NCBI GenBank assembly: GCA_937876095.1
Contig: CALFIE010000099.1
Location: 1 to 47,713, forward strand
DNA: 47,713 nt
Source of the DNA: an uncultured Flavobacteriales bacterium
Lineage (GTDB): Bacteria > Bacteroidota > Bacteroidia > Flavobacteriales > Weeksellaceae
Direction of reading: 5' to 3'
Under the pieces are notes generated by a model. It had not been told where the DNA came from. It was given only the letters and a program-made list of their open reading frames with translations, and searched no databases. How positions within the stretch are numbered: position 1 is the stretch's first letter; each line of letters starts with the position of its first letter. Of this stretch, positions 9,028 through 17,408 are shown piece by piece. The translations under genes were made by a program, and so were the position numbers.

Positions 9028-9780
9028 ATGAAAATCGCACTAATTGGCTCCGGAAATGTTGCCTATCATTTAGCAAAAGCATTTGCACAAAACAATATTG
9101 AGGTGTCTCAACTTTTTGGTAGAAATTCTGAAAATTTGAACGCAATTTCAGAAATCACTAATATTCCCTTTTCTACCGAAAATCTTGAAGATGCTGATTT
9201 CTATCTTATTTGTGTGAATGATTCTGCGATTGCAGAAGTTTCTTCGTTAATAAAGAAAGAAAATTGTTTGGTTGCACATACTTCTGGTTCTTTGCCAAAA
9301 GAAATTCTGCAAGGTAACTACAGAAAAGCTGTGTTTTATCCGTTGCAAACTTTTTCTAAAGACAAAGATTTGACGTACGATGACATTCCGTTTTTTGTAG
9401 AAGCAGAAAACAAAACCGACGAAGATTTTCTGAAAAATTTGGCTGAAAAAATTTCTAAAAAGGTGATGATTTCCGATTACGAAAAACGGAAATACATACA
9501 TCTAACCGCAGTTTTTGCGTGCAATTTTGTGAATCACCTCTATACAAGGGCCAAAGAAATTTCGGATTCGCAGAACATTCCGTTCCATTATTTTTTACCT
9601 TTAATTGATGAAACTACCCAAAAAATTCACGAAATAGAACCAAAATTGGCTCAAACAGGACCTGCGATCAGAAATGATGAGCGAGTTTTGGAGTTGCACG
9701 AACAACTCCTACAAGACGATGAATTGCTGAAAATCTATAAAACAATGAATGAATCCATCAATAAAATGTACAAAAAATAG
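9028..9780 (+). CDS. Rossmann-fold / DUF2520 family protein
   Basis: 250 residues. The N-terminal Rossmann domain carries the dinucleotide-binding GSGNVAYHLA (7-16) and resembles F420/NADP oxidoreductases. The C-terminal helical half matches the DUF2520 type (HLTAVFACNFVNHLY, then a helical bundle). The family resembles ketopantoate reductase/ProC-like dehydrogenases, but its substrate is unknown. It starts 18 bases after the lipoprotein stop but has its own -7 element at 9016-9023. A 267-base gap with no gene follows. Confidence 0.85.
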   Translation: MKIALIGSGNVAYHLAKAFAQNNIEVSQLFGRNSENLNAISEITNIPFSTENLEDADFYLICVNDSAIAEVSSLIKKENCLVAHTSGSLPKEILQGNYRKAVFYPLQTFSKDKDLTYDDIPFFVEAENKTDEDFLKNLAEKISKKVMISDYEKRKYIHLTAVFACNFVNHLYTRAKEISDSQNIPFHYFLPLIDETTQKIHEIEPKLAQTGPAIRNDERVLELHEQLLQDDELLKIYKTMNESINKMYKK

Positions 9781-10047
9781 AAATATATACAACCACAAAA
9801 GCAACAAAAGAATATTGCTGTTTTAAGAAATACAAAAGGATAAAAAAGGAAGAAAATCAAAGATTTTCAACTTAAAATCCAATGAATTTAAGGGTTTTGT
9901 GTTGTATAATTGATTTCATTTAAAATTTGAAAATAAAAAAGTATCTGTTTTGTATCTTTTCTTCGATTTGTACTAACTACTTATTTTTGTATAGATTTTT
10001 TGTAACATTTTGACACTTTATAAAACTAATTAAGAAAATAATTAAAA

Positions 10048-10920
10048 ATGAAGAAAATATTTACATTGTCTGTTCTTTTGGTAACACTTGTACTAAATGC
10101 ACAAGTTACCGCAAACCGATTTTTCTATGAATTGACTTTCAAACCAAAAAAAGATTCTACAAAATTAGATAAAGTGATGACGATTTTAGATGTTACTAAA
10201 GACAAATCTATTTATCAGGATTTTACGATTCCTGCTCAAGATTCTATCATAAAAGTAGGAGTAGAAGCTATGGAAAAATCTGGCGTTTGGAAAGACCTTA
10301 TGAAATCTATAAAATTGCCAAAATTCTCTTATAAAATTGAGAAATCTTACCCAAATATGAAGGTGACCTATTCTGATAGAATTAGTAGAAAAATTTTGGG
10401 TTATGATGAAGAAGAGGTTTTTGTTTGGAAAATTTTGAACGAAAAAGAAAAAATCAGCACCTATAACACACAAAAAGCAACGACTGAATTTGGTGGTAGA
10501 AAATGGACAGCTTGGTTTACAACTGATGTTCCGTTGACAGATGGTCCTTACAAATTTTCGGGATTACCTGGTTTAATCGTGAAAATAGAAGACGATGGAC
10601 AAAACTATTCTTGGGTTTTGAAAGGAAACAAAAAAGTAGATAACTATTCAGAAGATTCTGAAGCCGACAAAATAAATGCAAAATACGGAATGGGAAAAAC
10701 GCCACTTTTGGTTACCCGAGAAAAATTTGAAAAAACAATGGATAATTTCAAAGCAGATCCTCTTGCAGAAGCACGACCTTATATGACACCCGAAAGAATG
10801 TCTATGAAATTGCCTGGTTCTGAAAAAACCTTTGGAGAAATGCTGAAAGACCAAGAGAAAATGGCAAAAGATTTCTTCGGTGCCAACAACAATCCTATAG
10901 AAATTCCCGCCAAGAAATAA
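10048..10920 (+). CDS. GLPGLI family secreted protein
   Basis: 290 residues with a signal peptide (MKKIFTLSVLLVTLVLNA). The defining motif GLPGLI is at 172-177, inside the conserved DGPYKFSGLPGLIVKIED. Upstream FGGRKWTAWFTTDVPL is also typical of the family. GLPGLI proteins are known only from Bacteroidetes and have no established function; many sit next to receptors of the type at the left edge. Here the gene lies just upstream of the feo cluster on the same strand, separated by about 130 bases including the feoA promoter, so it is probably a separate unit. Confidence 0.92.
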   Translation: MKKIFTLSVLLVTLVLNAQVTANRFFYELTFKPKKDSTKLDKVMTILDVTKDKSIYQDFTIPAQDSIIKVGVEAMEKSGVWKDLMKSIKLPKFSYKIEKSYPNMKVTYSDRISRKILGYDEEEVFVWKILNEKEKISTYNTQKATTEFGGRKWTAWFTTDVPLTDGPYKFSGLPGLIVKIEDDGQNYSWVLKGNKKVDNYSEDSEADKINAKYGMGKTPLLVTREKFEKTMDNFKADPLAEARPYMTPERMSMKLPGSEKTFGEMLKDQEKMAKDFFGANNNPIEIPAKK

Positions 10921-11031
10921 AAAATTTCATTTTAACTAAGTTAATTGTATGATTGGGAGCGAAAATTTTCGTTTCCAATTTTTTTTATCAATAATTGCTT
11001 TGCTCCTTATTTAGATTAGATTTAAATAGCG

Positions 11032-11039
11032 TATATTTG
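11032..11039 (+). promoter_or_regulatory. -7 promoter element of feoA
   Basis: TATATTTG is a perfect TAnnTTTG match. It puts the transcript start near 11046, about 11 bases before the TTG start of feoA. No Fur box was recognised with confidence. Confidence 0.55.
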
Positions 11040-11056
11040 CAATTCAAAATTTTGGT

Positions 11057-11329
11057 TTGAAGAATTCTATTTCCAACAAATTGTGCTGTTTCCCAAAAGA
11101 AGTGTCTGGTAAAATTACTGGATATGATAATGATGAGTTGCTAATGCCCAACAAAATTATAGAAATGGGACTTTTACCAGGTACAGACTTCAAAATCTTG
11201 TATCAAGCGCCTTTTCGTGGACCTTTATACATAGAATTCGGAGAAGAAAAAAGCAGAATAGCACTCCGTGAAGAAGAAGCACGCTATATTTTTGTACAGC
11301 CTTTAGAAAGCAATTTACAACATCTTTAA
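11057..11329 (+). CDS. feoA: FeoA, ferrous-iron transport accessory protein
   Basis: 90 residues with the SH3-like FeoA fold: a beta-strand segment (GKITGYDN), then NKIIEMGLLPGTDFKILYQAP and a final strand near ALREEEARYIFVQPL. FeoA binds the cytoplasmic side of FeoB and tunes its GTPase/transport activity. No ATG occurs in frame before Met at 11143, which would remove the first strand. The start is therefore taken as TTG at 11057, just downstream of the -7 element at 11032-11039. feoB follows after 71 bases. Confidence 0.85.
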   Translation: MKNSISNKLCCFPKEVSGKITGYDNDELLMPNKIIEMGLLPGTDFKILYQAPFRGPLYIEFGEEKSRIALREEEARYIFVQPLESNLQHL

Positions 11330-11400
11330 GCAAAATTATACCAAAATTTTGAAAATTAGTAGTACAACTTTCTACCGCTCTTTTTGGTAAAAAAATTCCT

Positions 11401-13434
11401 ATGCAAGAAAGCATACCTCATAAAAAAATCCTTTTGGTAGGGAATCCAAACGTAGGGAAATCTACCGTTTTCAACTTGCTTTGTAACAAAAATCAGAAAA
11501 CCGCCAATTATACTGGAGTTACGGTTGCAGCATATTCTGGAACCTATTTTTATAAAAATGAAACGGTTGAAGTAGTGGATTTGCCCGGTTCATACAGCAT
11601 TTACCCAAGTTCTGAAGACGAAGCCATTTTTTCAAAATACCTGATTGCTGAAATCAAGCAATATTCTGGTGTAGTTTATATATTAGAAGCATTAAGCGTG
11701 AAGCGTGGTTTGCTCCTTTTTCAGCAAATTCAGGATTTAGGAATTCCTATTTTGTTGGTAGTCAATCAAATAGATCAAGCCAAAAAAAGAGGTGTAGACA
11801 TTGATATTCAGAAACTTGCAAGTGAACTGAACGTAAAAGTAATTGCAACCAATGCCAAATTGGGAATCGGGATAGATGATTTGCGCGAAAGTATTTTTGA
11901 AAATGATTTTAAAACATCTGAACAATGTTCTTTTGAAATTCCGTTGGAACAAAAAGGATTGATTTTCAATATTTTATCAAATTCGTCTGAAAAAAATCAA
12001 TATAAAATCTGGACTTTGCTTTCTTCCGACAATTATCTCGGAAATCTACAAAGCATTAATGAACAATTAAATAGTGAAGTTAAATGTTTGGTTCCGAAAA
12101 GGTTACAAACACAAGAAACCATCAGAAGATACCAACAAATCGATAAAATTGTATCGAAAGTGGTCGCAAAAAAACAGCAGTTCAAGGAATTACTTACCGA
12201 AAAATTAGATCGTGTTTTGGTACACAAATTTTGGGGTTATTTTATTTTTGCAATCATACTTCTAACGATATTTCAACTCGTTTTTTATCTCGCTGTTTAT
12301 CCTATGGATTGGATTGACGGTTTTTTCATTTGGTTTTCAAATTTTACAAAAGAAAATCTTCCAAATGGACCAATTAATTCTCTTATTTCAAACGGAATTA
12401 TTCCTGGAATTGGAGGGATTATGGTTTTTGCGCCACAAATCGGGATTTTATTGTATTTTCTCTATTTATTAGAAGATTCTGGCTATATGTCGAGAGTTAT
12501 TTTCTTGATGGACAGAATGTTACGACCATTTGGTTTAAACGGAAAAAGTATTGTTCCGCTCGTTTCAGGAACTGCGTGTGCAATTCCCGCAATTATGTCG
12601 ACGCGAAATATTGAAAACACCAAAGAAAGATTGATTACCATTTTGGTAACGCCTTTTATCACGTGTTCTGCGAGACTTCCTGTTTATAGCATTATCATTG
12701 GATTGGTCGTTCCTGACCGATTTTTTATGGGAATTGGTTATAAAGCATTGGCACTTTTGGGAATGTATTTCATAGGTTTTGCAACATCTTTATTGGCATC
12801 ATTTATTTTGAAAAAAATAATTCCAAACACTGGGAAAACTTTTTTGGTAATGGATTTACCAACGTATAAAATGCCACTTTTCAGTTATGATTTCAAATTA
12901 GTTTTAGGCAAAGTTTGGGAATTTATTACAGGTGCAGGAAAAATAATTTTCATAGTCAGCATTATTATTTGGGTTTTGAGTTATTTCGGACCAAAAACAG
13001 AAACCAATCAGTTGGTTTCTACCGATGTTAAGTTAGAAAATTCGTATCTTGCGATTATGGGAAAAAGTATCGAGCCCGCAATTCAACCTCTTGGTTATGA
13101 TTGGAAAATGGGAGTTGGAATTCTCACCAGTTTTGTGGCGCGAGAAGTGTTTGTTGGCACAATGTCAACGCTTTATAGTCTCGATAACAACGCTCCCGAA
13201 ACGAAAGTGATCGACAAAATGAGAAACGATGTGAAAGCAAATGGTGAAAAAGTTTTCAGTTTTGCAACCGGAATTTCCATTTTGATGTATTATGCTTTTG
13301 CGTTGCAATGCATTTCTACCATCGCCGTAGTTTACCGCGAAACAAAATCGTGGAAATGGACTGCAATTCAATTGGTTGCAATGTCTGCATTGGCCTATTT
13401 TGTGGCTATGTTTGTGTATCAAATTTTCAAATAA
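11401..13434 (+). CDS. feoB: FeoB, ferrous-iron transporter with GTPase domain
   Basis: 677 residues. The N-terminal G domain has GNPNVGKST (14-22), the DLPG G3 motif and NQID as G4. A helical spacer follows, then about eight or more membrane helices holding two gate regions. One is seen in the stretch with VSGTACAIPAIMSTR, where the conserved Cys sits. FeoB imports Fe(II) across the inner membrane. It lies between feoA and a small Cys-rich gene, the complete cluster for this phylum. Length is typical for flavobacterial FeoB. Confidence 0.97.
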   Translation: MQESIPHKKILLVGNPNVGKSTVFNLLCNKNQKTANYTGVTVAAYSGTYFYKNETVEVVDLPGSYSIYPSSEDEAIFSKYLIAEIKQYSGVVYILEALSVKRGLLLFQQIQDLGIPILLVVNQIDQAKKRGVDIDIQKLASELNVKVIATNAKLGIGIDDLRESIFENDFKTSEQCSFEIPLEQKGLIFNILSNSSEKNQYKIWTLLSSDNYLGNLQSINEQLNSEVKCLVPKRLQTQETIRRYQQIDKIVSKVVAKKQQFKELLTEKLDRVLVHKFWGYFIFAIILLTIFQLVFYLAVYPMDWIDGFFIWFSNFTKENLPNGPINSLISNGIIPGIGGIMVFAPQIGILLYFLYLLEDSGYMSRVIFLMDRMLRPFGLNGKSIVPLVSGTACAIPAIMSTRNIENTKERLITILVTPFITCSARLPVYSIIIGLVVPDRFFMGIGYKALALLGMYFIGFATSLLASFILKKIIPNTGKTFLVMDLPTYKMPLFSYDFKLVLGKVWEFITGAGKIIFIVSIIIWVLSYFGPKTETNQLVSTDVKLENSYLAIMGKSIEPAIQPLGYDWKMGVGILTSFVAREVFVGTMSTLYSLDNNAPETKVIDKMRNDVKANGEKVFSFATGISILMYYAFALQCISTIAVVYRETKSWKWTAIQLVAMSALAYFVAMFVYQIFK

Positions 13435-13496
13435 TTGAAAATGGAGGGTTGAAAATTTTTAATTTGAAATTCTAAACTCGTAAATCGTAATTCAAA

Positions 13497-13646
13497 ATGA
13501 ATTCTCTAGGCATTCAATATATCATCCTCGCATTGGTTTTTGCTTTTGCGTGTTATTCTATATTTCGATTTTTTAAAAAGAATTTTGGAGCTAAAAAATT
13601 TAATTCTAAAGATTCAAATTGCGACAAAAATTGCGGATGTTCCTGA
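13497..13646 (+). CDS. Small Cys-rich FeoB-associated membrane protein
   Basis: 49 residues from ATG 13497 to TGA 13644-13646. An N-terminal membrane helix (YIILALVFAFACYSIF) and a basic stretch precede a Cys-rich end, NCDKNCGCS. This is the layout of the 'FeoB-associated Cys-rich membrane protein' family, which follows feoB in many bacteria. It starts 62 bases after the feoB stop. An FeoC-like role, such as iron or redox sensing at the transporter, is inferred from position; no activity has been read from the sequence. Confidence 0.85.
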   Translation: MNSLGIQYIILALVFAFACYSIFRFFKKNFGAKKFNSKDSNCDKNCGCS

Positions 13647-13694
13647 TTTATAGTAATTCTAATTTTTGTATTTTCGTTCAAAATATTAGAATTT

Positions 13695-14630
13695 ATGAAA
13701 AACAGATTGTTTCTCCTTTTTGGTTTATTTGGTTTGGTAATAAATGGTCAAGTAAAAAAAATGTGCTTTAATCCGAATTGGATAGAAATAGATTGTTCCG
13801 AAAAATATTCCTTTTATAGATTGCTTCCTGACTATTTTGAAGGTAAGGAAACCATAAAAGTACTCGATTATTATGCTAATGGTGTTTTACAAATGGAAGG
13901 TTCGTTTTTAGATACAAGTTTCCTTAAAAGAATGGGAGAATTTAAATATTATAATGAAAACGGCACCTTATCTTTGATTGAAAACTACTCAAAATCTTCA
14001 AATCTTATGGGAGATTACAAAAAATACTATCCAAATGGTAAATTGAACTACGAAGGATTTTATAAAACAGAAGGTGGTGATTTAATAATTCTAAATTTTT
14101 GGGATGAAAAAGGTAACCAAACCATAAAAGACGGAAACGGAAGTTACTTTTCTAAGAAAGAAGACGGGTCTTTTATAAAAGGGAGATTAAAAAATTGTTT
14201 AAATGTTGGGATTTGGGAAGGCTACGACGCTGAGATGAAATTAAATTACACCGAAATTTATGAACAAAACAAATTGATTAAAGGAACAAGCATAGACACT
14301 AATAACAATAAATTTGCATACACAGAAAAATATATTGATTTTATTGCAATTAAAGGAATTAATGATATTAGAAAATTTTTAATAGATAGGATTTCTGTGC
14401 CAAGAAGACTGTTAAAAATATCAGACACCTTAAAAACGACACTTAAAATTCATATTGATGATAGTGGTAAGATAAATCAAGTAGATGTCGTTAAGCCAAT
14501 AGAAACAAATTTTGACGAACAGGTTGTAAAAACTGTTAAAAAATATGATGGTGGTTTTGTTCCTGCAAAAAAATTAGGAAAGAACTATAAAGCGACCCTA
14601 GTTTTACCAATTACAATTAGTTTTGAATAG
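13695..14630 (+). CDS. Secreted MORN-repeat protein with TonB C-terminal domain
   Basis: 311 residues. It starts with a signal peptide (MKNRLFLLFGLFGLVINGQ). Repeats of the MORN/YwqK type follow at about 50-190 (DYYANGVLQMEGSF, KYYPNGKLNYEGFY, EGYDAEMKLNYTEIY). The C-terminal ~80 residues resemble the TonB periplasmic domain (LKIHIDDSGKINQVDV, then FVPAKKLGKNYKATLVLPI). Unlike true TonB there is no retained N-terminal anchor followed by a Pro-rich linker, so it may be a free periplasmic partner rather than the energy transducer. It lies just after the feo cluster but seems separately transcribed. Confidence 0.7.
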   Translation: MKNRLFLLFGLFGLVINGQVKKMCFNPNWIEIDCSEKYSFYRLLPDYFEGKETIKVLDYYANGVLQMEGSFLDTSFLKRMGEFKYYNENGTLSLIENYSKSSNLMGDYKKYYPNGKLNYEGFYKTEGGDLIILNFWDEKGNQTIKDGNGSYFSKKEDGSFIKGRLKNCLNVGIWEGYDAEMKLNYTEIYEQNKLIKGTSIDTNNNKFAYTEKYIDFIAIKGINDIRKFLIDRISVPRRLLKISDTLKTTLKIHIDDSGKINQVDVVKPIETNFDEQVVKTVKKYDGGFVPAKKLGKNYKATLVLPITISFE

Positions 14631-14693
14631 AACTTCTAATTACTAATAATTCCAAAGATTTTGATATTCATCAATTCCTCTTTGTAAATTCCG

Positions 14694-14701
14694 TAAATTT
14701 G
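14694..14701 (+). promoter_or_regulatory. -7 promoter element of the glmM-type gene
   Basis: TAAATTTG matches TAnnTTTG, with the ATG 35 bases further on. No strong -33 element is visible. Confidence 0.5.
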
Positions 14702-14736
14702 CAGAAATTTCAAACCTCAAATTTTTAAATTAAAAA

Positions 14737-16119
14737 ATGTCTTTAATAAAAAGTATCTCCGGAATTCGCGGAACAATTGGCGGAAAAGTAAACGATAATC
14801 TTACACCTCTTGATGTGGTCAAATTTACTTCTGCATTCGGAACTTGGCTTCAAAATAACAACAATAAAAAAGACCTTACTTTGGTAATTGGTCGCGACGC
14901 CAGAATTTCAGGCGGAATGGTGAACTCTTTGGTTTGCGCCACTTTGCAAGGTTTGGGAATCAATGTAATTGATTTAGGACTTTCTACCACACCAACTGTG
15001 GAAGTGATGGTTACCGAAATGAAAGCAGATGGTGGAATTATCCTAACTGCATCTCACAATCCGAAACAATGGAATGCACTAAAATTATTAAACGAAAAAG
15101 GAGAATTCATCAATGGTGAAAACGGTGCAGATGTTTTGAAATTGGCGGAAAACGAAGATTTCAATTATGCAGAAGTGGACAATTTGGGAAAATATGAAAC
15201 CCGAAATGATGCTTTTGATATTCATATCAAAAAAATATTGGATTTGCCAATGGTAGATGCAGAAACCATAAAATCTAAAAATTTTAAAGTAGTTTTAGAT
15301 GCCGTAAATTCTACGGGTGGAATTTCTATTCCACCACTTTTGGAAAAATTGGGTTGCGAAGTTGTAAAATTGTATTGCGAACCAAACGGACAATTTCCGC
15401 ACAATCCAGAGCCATTGAAAGAACATTTGGGAGATATTTGCGCTTTGGTGAAAGCTGAAAAAGCAGATTTTGGAATTGTTGTAGATCCTGATGTGGACAG
15501 ATTGGCTTTAATCGATGAAAATGGCGAAATGTTTGGAGAAGAATATACTTTGGTTGCAGTTGCCGATTATTTGTTGAGACACCAAAAAGGTGTTGCGATT
15601 TCTAATCTCAGTTCAAGTCGTGCTTTGCGTGATGTTGCAAAATCGCTTGATTCTGAATATTTTGCAAGCGCAGTTGGTGAAGTGAATGTGGTAACATTAA
15701 TGAAAGAAAAAAACGCCGTAATTGGTGGTGAAGGAAACGGTGGAATCATTTATCCTGATTTGCATTATGGTAGAGATTCTTTGGTGGGAGTTGCCTTGTT
15801 TTTGACGCATTTGGCAAAAGAAAACAAGTCGGTTTCCGAGCTCAGAAAAACCTATCCTGCGTATTTTATGGGCAAGAAAAAAATTGAATTAACCCCGGAA
15901 ATTGATGTTGATTCACTTTTAACTAAAATGCAAAAGGAGTATCAAAACGAAGAAATTTCTACGATTGATGGTGTGAAAATAGATTTCCCGGAAAATTGGG
16001 TACATTTAAGAAAATCGAACACCGAACCAATTATCAGGATTTATACCGAAGCCAAATCTCAAGAAGAAGCCGATAAATTGGCAGATGATATGATTGCTAA
16101 AATTAAAAGTTTGATTTAG
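14737..16119 (+). CDS. glmM: Phosphoglucosamine mutase (GlmM-type phosphohexomutase)
   Basis: 460 residues with the four-domain alpha-D-phosphohexomutase layout. The phospho-serine loop is TASHNPKQWNALK (S106). The metal-binding loop is DPDVDRLAL (D250, D252, D254), the sugar-binding loop GGEGNGGIIYP and the phosphate-binding end RKSNTEPIIRIY. GlmM converts glucosamine-6-phosphate to glucosamine-1-phosphate for peptidoglycan and LPS. Flavobacterial members are usually annotated as GlmM, but phosphomannomutase/phosphoglucomutase activity cannot be excluded from sequence. Confidence 0.9.
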   Translation: MSLIKSISGIRGTIGGKVNDNLTPLDVVKFTSAFGTWLQNNNNKKDLTLVIGRDARISGGMVNSLVCATLQGLGINVIDLGLSTTPTVEVMVTEMKADGGIILTASHNPKQWNALKLLNEKGEFINGENGADVLKLAENEDFNYAEVDNLGKYETRNDAFDIHIKKILDLPMVDAETIKSKNFKVVLDAVNSTGGISIPPLLEKLGCEVVKLYCEPNGQFPHNPEPLKEHLGDICALVKAEKADFGIVVDPDVDRLALIDENGEMFGEEYTLVAVADYLLRHQKGVAISNLSSSRALRDVAKSLDSEYFASAVGEVNVVTLMKEKNAVIGGEGNGGIIYPDLHYGRDSLVGVALFLTHLAKENKSVSELRKTYPAYFMGKKKIELTPEIDVDSLLTKMQKEYQNEEISTIDGVKIDFPENWVHLRKSNTEPIIRIYTEAKSQEEADKLADDMIAKIKSLI

Positions 16120-16128
16120 TTTTTTTTA

Positions 16129-17328
16129 TTAAAATAAAGAATACCCTAAAATTACTGATGAATTTTTGAAGACTGAATTAGTTGAAGATCCATTAATTAA
16201 TGATTTATTTGTGGAAACCCTCCCTTCAATTGAAAATCTACCATATTTATAACCGACACCAAAAAAAACTTGATCAAAAGCAGATGTTTTACCAATTTCA
16301 TTATAGCTTACCTCTATTCCATCAAGATTTAAACTAATTTTTTCGTCCCCAATATTAAAGCTAAAAGCATTTATCTGTGTATTTAGAAAGAATTTTGACT
16401 TATCATTTACAAACAAATAATATCTCATACCAATTGGTACATCTATAAATCTATAATCAACTTTTGTATAGTATTTATTATATTCAGATATATTTGTGTT
16501 ATCATAGGAGCCAGAAATTTTACTATAATTTAACTCCATAATTGCAGACCATTTGTTTTTATTTATCGGCAATATAACCTCCAATTCAACTCCTAATCTT
16601 GGAGATGTTTCTTCAAAATAGCTATTTCTTTCGCTTCTTGAGGAAATAACATCTAATTTCAAAAATGAAAATCCTATTCTTGGAGTTAATTCAAATTTGA
16701 TTTTGTTTTTCTTTATTGGAACATTATTATAATCACTAAAGATTTTTATTAAATCTGTGGTATTATAACCTGTAATTTCAACAAGCTTTTTTGAGCTTTC
16801 TTTGTCTTCGAACAATTTATTTAATTGCTCTTTATAATCTTCGTTTGTGCCTATCAGATTTACTTTTCCTTCAATATTATATTTTTTGAAAATAAGTGGT
16901 GTAATTTCGTTTGTGTAATCTTGATAATAAAATCTAACTTCACCTTTTTCTCGATAAGACCAAAGAGATTTATTCCCAGGAACTAATTCTTTTAAAAAAA
17001 CAGACTTGTTTTCCCAAATTGGCTGATTATTGTTGGTATAACCATCTATATTAGATGAAGAAACATCTACTTTTCCATTGTACCTAACAAATTTTGAACC
17101 ATCTGCAAATCCAAATTCAGACAAATTATTGGGATTTCCTACTAGCGCAGGTTCATTTTCTTGAATTTTGTAAGATATTTCAGTGGGACTAAGATCCCAA
17201 TCCCAATTTTTTATTAACACATTCTTTTTTTCACCTTTGTTATTAATAATATAGCCCTTTTCATATTTTATTTGTGAGAAAAGACTAATAAAACTAAATA
17301 AAGTAAAAATTATACTAAGAATTCTCAT
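16129..17328 (-). CDS. Outer-membrane beta-barrel (porin-like) protein of unknown function
   Basis: 399 residues with a signal peptide (MRILSIIFTLFSFISLFSQ). An N-terminal part of about 190 residues, with no domain I recognise, starts from the strand-rich KYEKGYIINNKGEKK. The C-terminal half shows alternating amphipathic strands (KFELTPRIGFSFLKLDV, PIGMRYYLFV, FFGVGYKYGRFSIEGR) and ends in the aromatic residue of GYSLF, as outer-membrane barrels do. It converges on glmM with only nine bases between them. Base use is more AT-rich than neighbours, suggesting an accessory gene. Confidence 0.7.
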   Translation of the reverse strand: MRILSIIFTLFSFISLFSQIKYEKGYIINNKGEKKNVLIKNWDWDLSPTEISYKIQENEPALVGNPNNLSEFGFADGSKFVRYNGKVDVSSSNIDGYTNNNQPIWENKSVFLKELVPGNKSLWSYREKGEVRFYYQDYTNEITPLIFKKYNIEGKVNLIGTNEDYKEQLNKLFEDKESSKKLVEITGYNTTDLIKIFSDYNNVPIKKNKIKFELTPRIGFSFLKLDVISSRSERNSYFEETSPRLGVELEVILPINKNKWSAIMELNYSKISGSYDNTNISEYNKYYTKVDYRFIDVPIGMRYYLFVNDKSKFFLNTQINAFSFNIGDEKISLNLDGIEVSYNEIGKTSAFDQVFFGVGYKYGRFSIEGRVSTNKSLINGSSTNSVFKNSSVILGYSLF

Positions 17329-17408
17329 TGTTTTTTGTTTTTATATTAGCAAAAATATGAAAATTAAAAACAAAATCACGATATTTGTACAATAATTAAT
17401 CTATTTAA

